From DAIMZM01 sp036733985 (GTDB taxonomy: Bacteria; Bacillota; Dehalobacteriia; UBA4068), in assembly GCA_036733985.1 (NCBI GenBank), contig DAIMZM010000040.1, forward strand, positions 1-20,728: a DNA stretch of 20,728 nucleotides, written 5' to 3'. Positions 20,311 through 20,728 of the stretch are shown here, piece after piece. Every line of letters begins with the position of its first letter. Positions within the stretch are counted from its first letter, which is position 1. Under the pieces are notes generated by a model. It saw only the letters and a list, made by a program, of their open reading frames with translations, was not told the DNA's origin and ran no database searches. A program made the position numbers and the translations under genes.

Positions 20311-20728
20311 ATGATTATCGTACTGGTGTTTCTCCTTTTGTCCCTTTTATGCGCCTTAGCTCTCATCTCTGGGCTGCTCCTGCTGATCCGCTTGATGATA
20401 GCCCGTAGCAGGGGCAAGTCCGATACCCGGCAGCGCGTCCGCCTGAAGAAAGCCGGGCTGGTTTTTGCCGCCGCCCTGGTTTTGAACCTGGGGCTGGTAG
20501 CCCTGACCCAAATCACCGCGGCCACGCCCCGGATTATTGATGAAAACGGCCAGAGCCCGGCCAACAGCATTGCGGAATTAACCGAGCTGGAGCTGAACGG
20601 CAGAAAGCAGTGGATCAGCCTGCGGGGCTGGGATCAGGACAAACCGGTGCTGCTTTTCCTGGCCGGCGGCCCCGGCGGCACGCAGATGGCGGCGGTCCGG
20701 CATGAACTGGCGGAGCTGGAGCGGCATT
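20311..20728 (+). CDS. Alpha/beta-fold hydrolase, membrane-anchored (partial, 3' end outside)
   Basis: ATG 20311 with GGAGG (20301-20305) 5 bases upstream; the frame stays open to the window end (139 codons seen). Two hydrophobic segments, about 2-27 and 49-67, are separated by a basic loop. After them comes ELELNGRKQWISLRGWD and PVLLFLAGGPGG, the latter the HGGPG-like oxyanion-hole motif of proline-iminopeptidase-type alpha/beta hydrolases. The catalytic Ser, Asp and His should lie in the missing part. It shares an operon with the methyltransferase, downstream of the two-component system and its putative site. Confidence 0.85.
   Translation, partial: MIIVLVFLLLSLLCALALISGLLLLIRLMIARSRGKSDTRQRVRLKKAGLVFAAALVLNLGLVALTQITAATPRIIDENGQSPANSIAELTELELNGRKQWISLRGWDQDKPVLLFLAGGPGGTQMAAVRHELAELERH

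Noticed and set aside
1..20728. CRISPR arrays, rRNA genes, insertion sequences or transposases
   Set aside because: No regularly spaced repeats, rRNA sequence, transposase motifs or IS-type terminal repeats with target duplications were seen.

Overview
This 20.7 kb window looks like chromosomal DNA from an anaerobic or facultative member of the Bacillota (Firmicutes), moderately GC-rich, probably of the Clostridia/Negativicutes type. Support for this: strong AGGAGG-type ribosome binding sites, many near-consensus sigma-A promoters, a Bacillus-type LexA box, a tRNA with encoded CCA, the gene order site-2 protease - trpS - scpA - scpB, a stand-alone biotin-dependent carboxyltransferase subunit and a bacterial hemerythrin. 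I cannot name the genus from sequence alone.

Layout. (1) 1-1943: the tail of an unknown gene meets, at a shared bidirectional terminator, a leftward two-gene operon (DUF2156 protein, then a GNAT acetyltransferase). (2) 2060-7916: rightward housekeeping block with lgt; a promoter-led operon of M50 protease, trpS, scpA and scpB; then a separately promoted carboxyltransferase gene (oadA/pycB/5S type) with its own terminator. The TrpRS carries a Cys array matching the [4Fe-4S] layout of the Thermotoga maritima enzyme. (3) 7938-8117: tRNA-Leu(CAA) with its promoter and terminator. (4) About 8150-9764: a small accessory island next to the tRNA gene. It holds a leftward XRE regulator divergent from three tiny unknown genes (52, 49 and 72 aa), with repeat and palindrome elements on both promoters. 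A run of hairpins follows, then a perfect-consensus promoter with a perfect LexA box driving an 89-aa orphan gene. The island ends in a terminator abutting a 5'-truncated patatin-like phospholipase gene. No integrase is visible.

(5) 10210-14495: accessory chromosomal genes: a membrane-anchored unknown protein; a leftward cupin-hemerythrin operon with a CRP/FNR-geometry palindrome near -42; a CPBP intramembrane protease; and a leftward DUF3795 - metallo-beta-lactamase-fold pair. (6) 14697-20728: rightward genes. A DUF1801 protein with an N-terminal zinc ribbon and an isoprenylcysteine methyltransferase-like membrane protein come first. A MarR regulator follows, with a double operator straddling its -10 box, then a DUF6544 protein and a 59-aa glycine-rich membrane protein. 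Last come an OmpR-type response regulator and histidine kinase, then a SAM methyltransferase and an alpha/beta hydrolase (cut by the window end). A direct-repeat response-regulator-type site lies just after the kinase gene.

The points most worth following are the SOS-controlled orphan gene and the surrounding integrase-less island, the Fe-S type TrpRS, and the CRP/FNR-like site in front of the cupin-hemerythrin operon.
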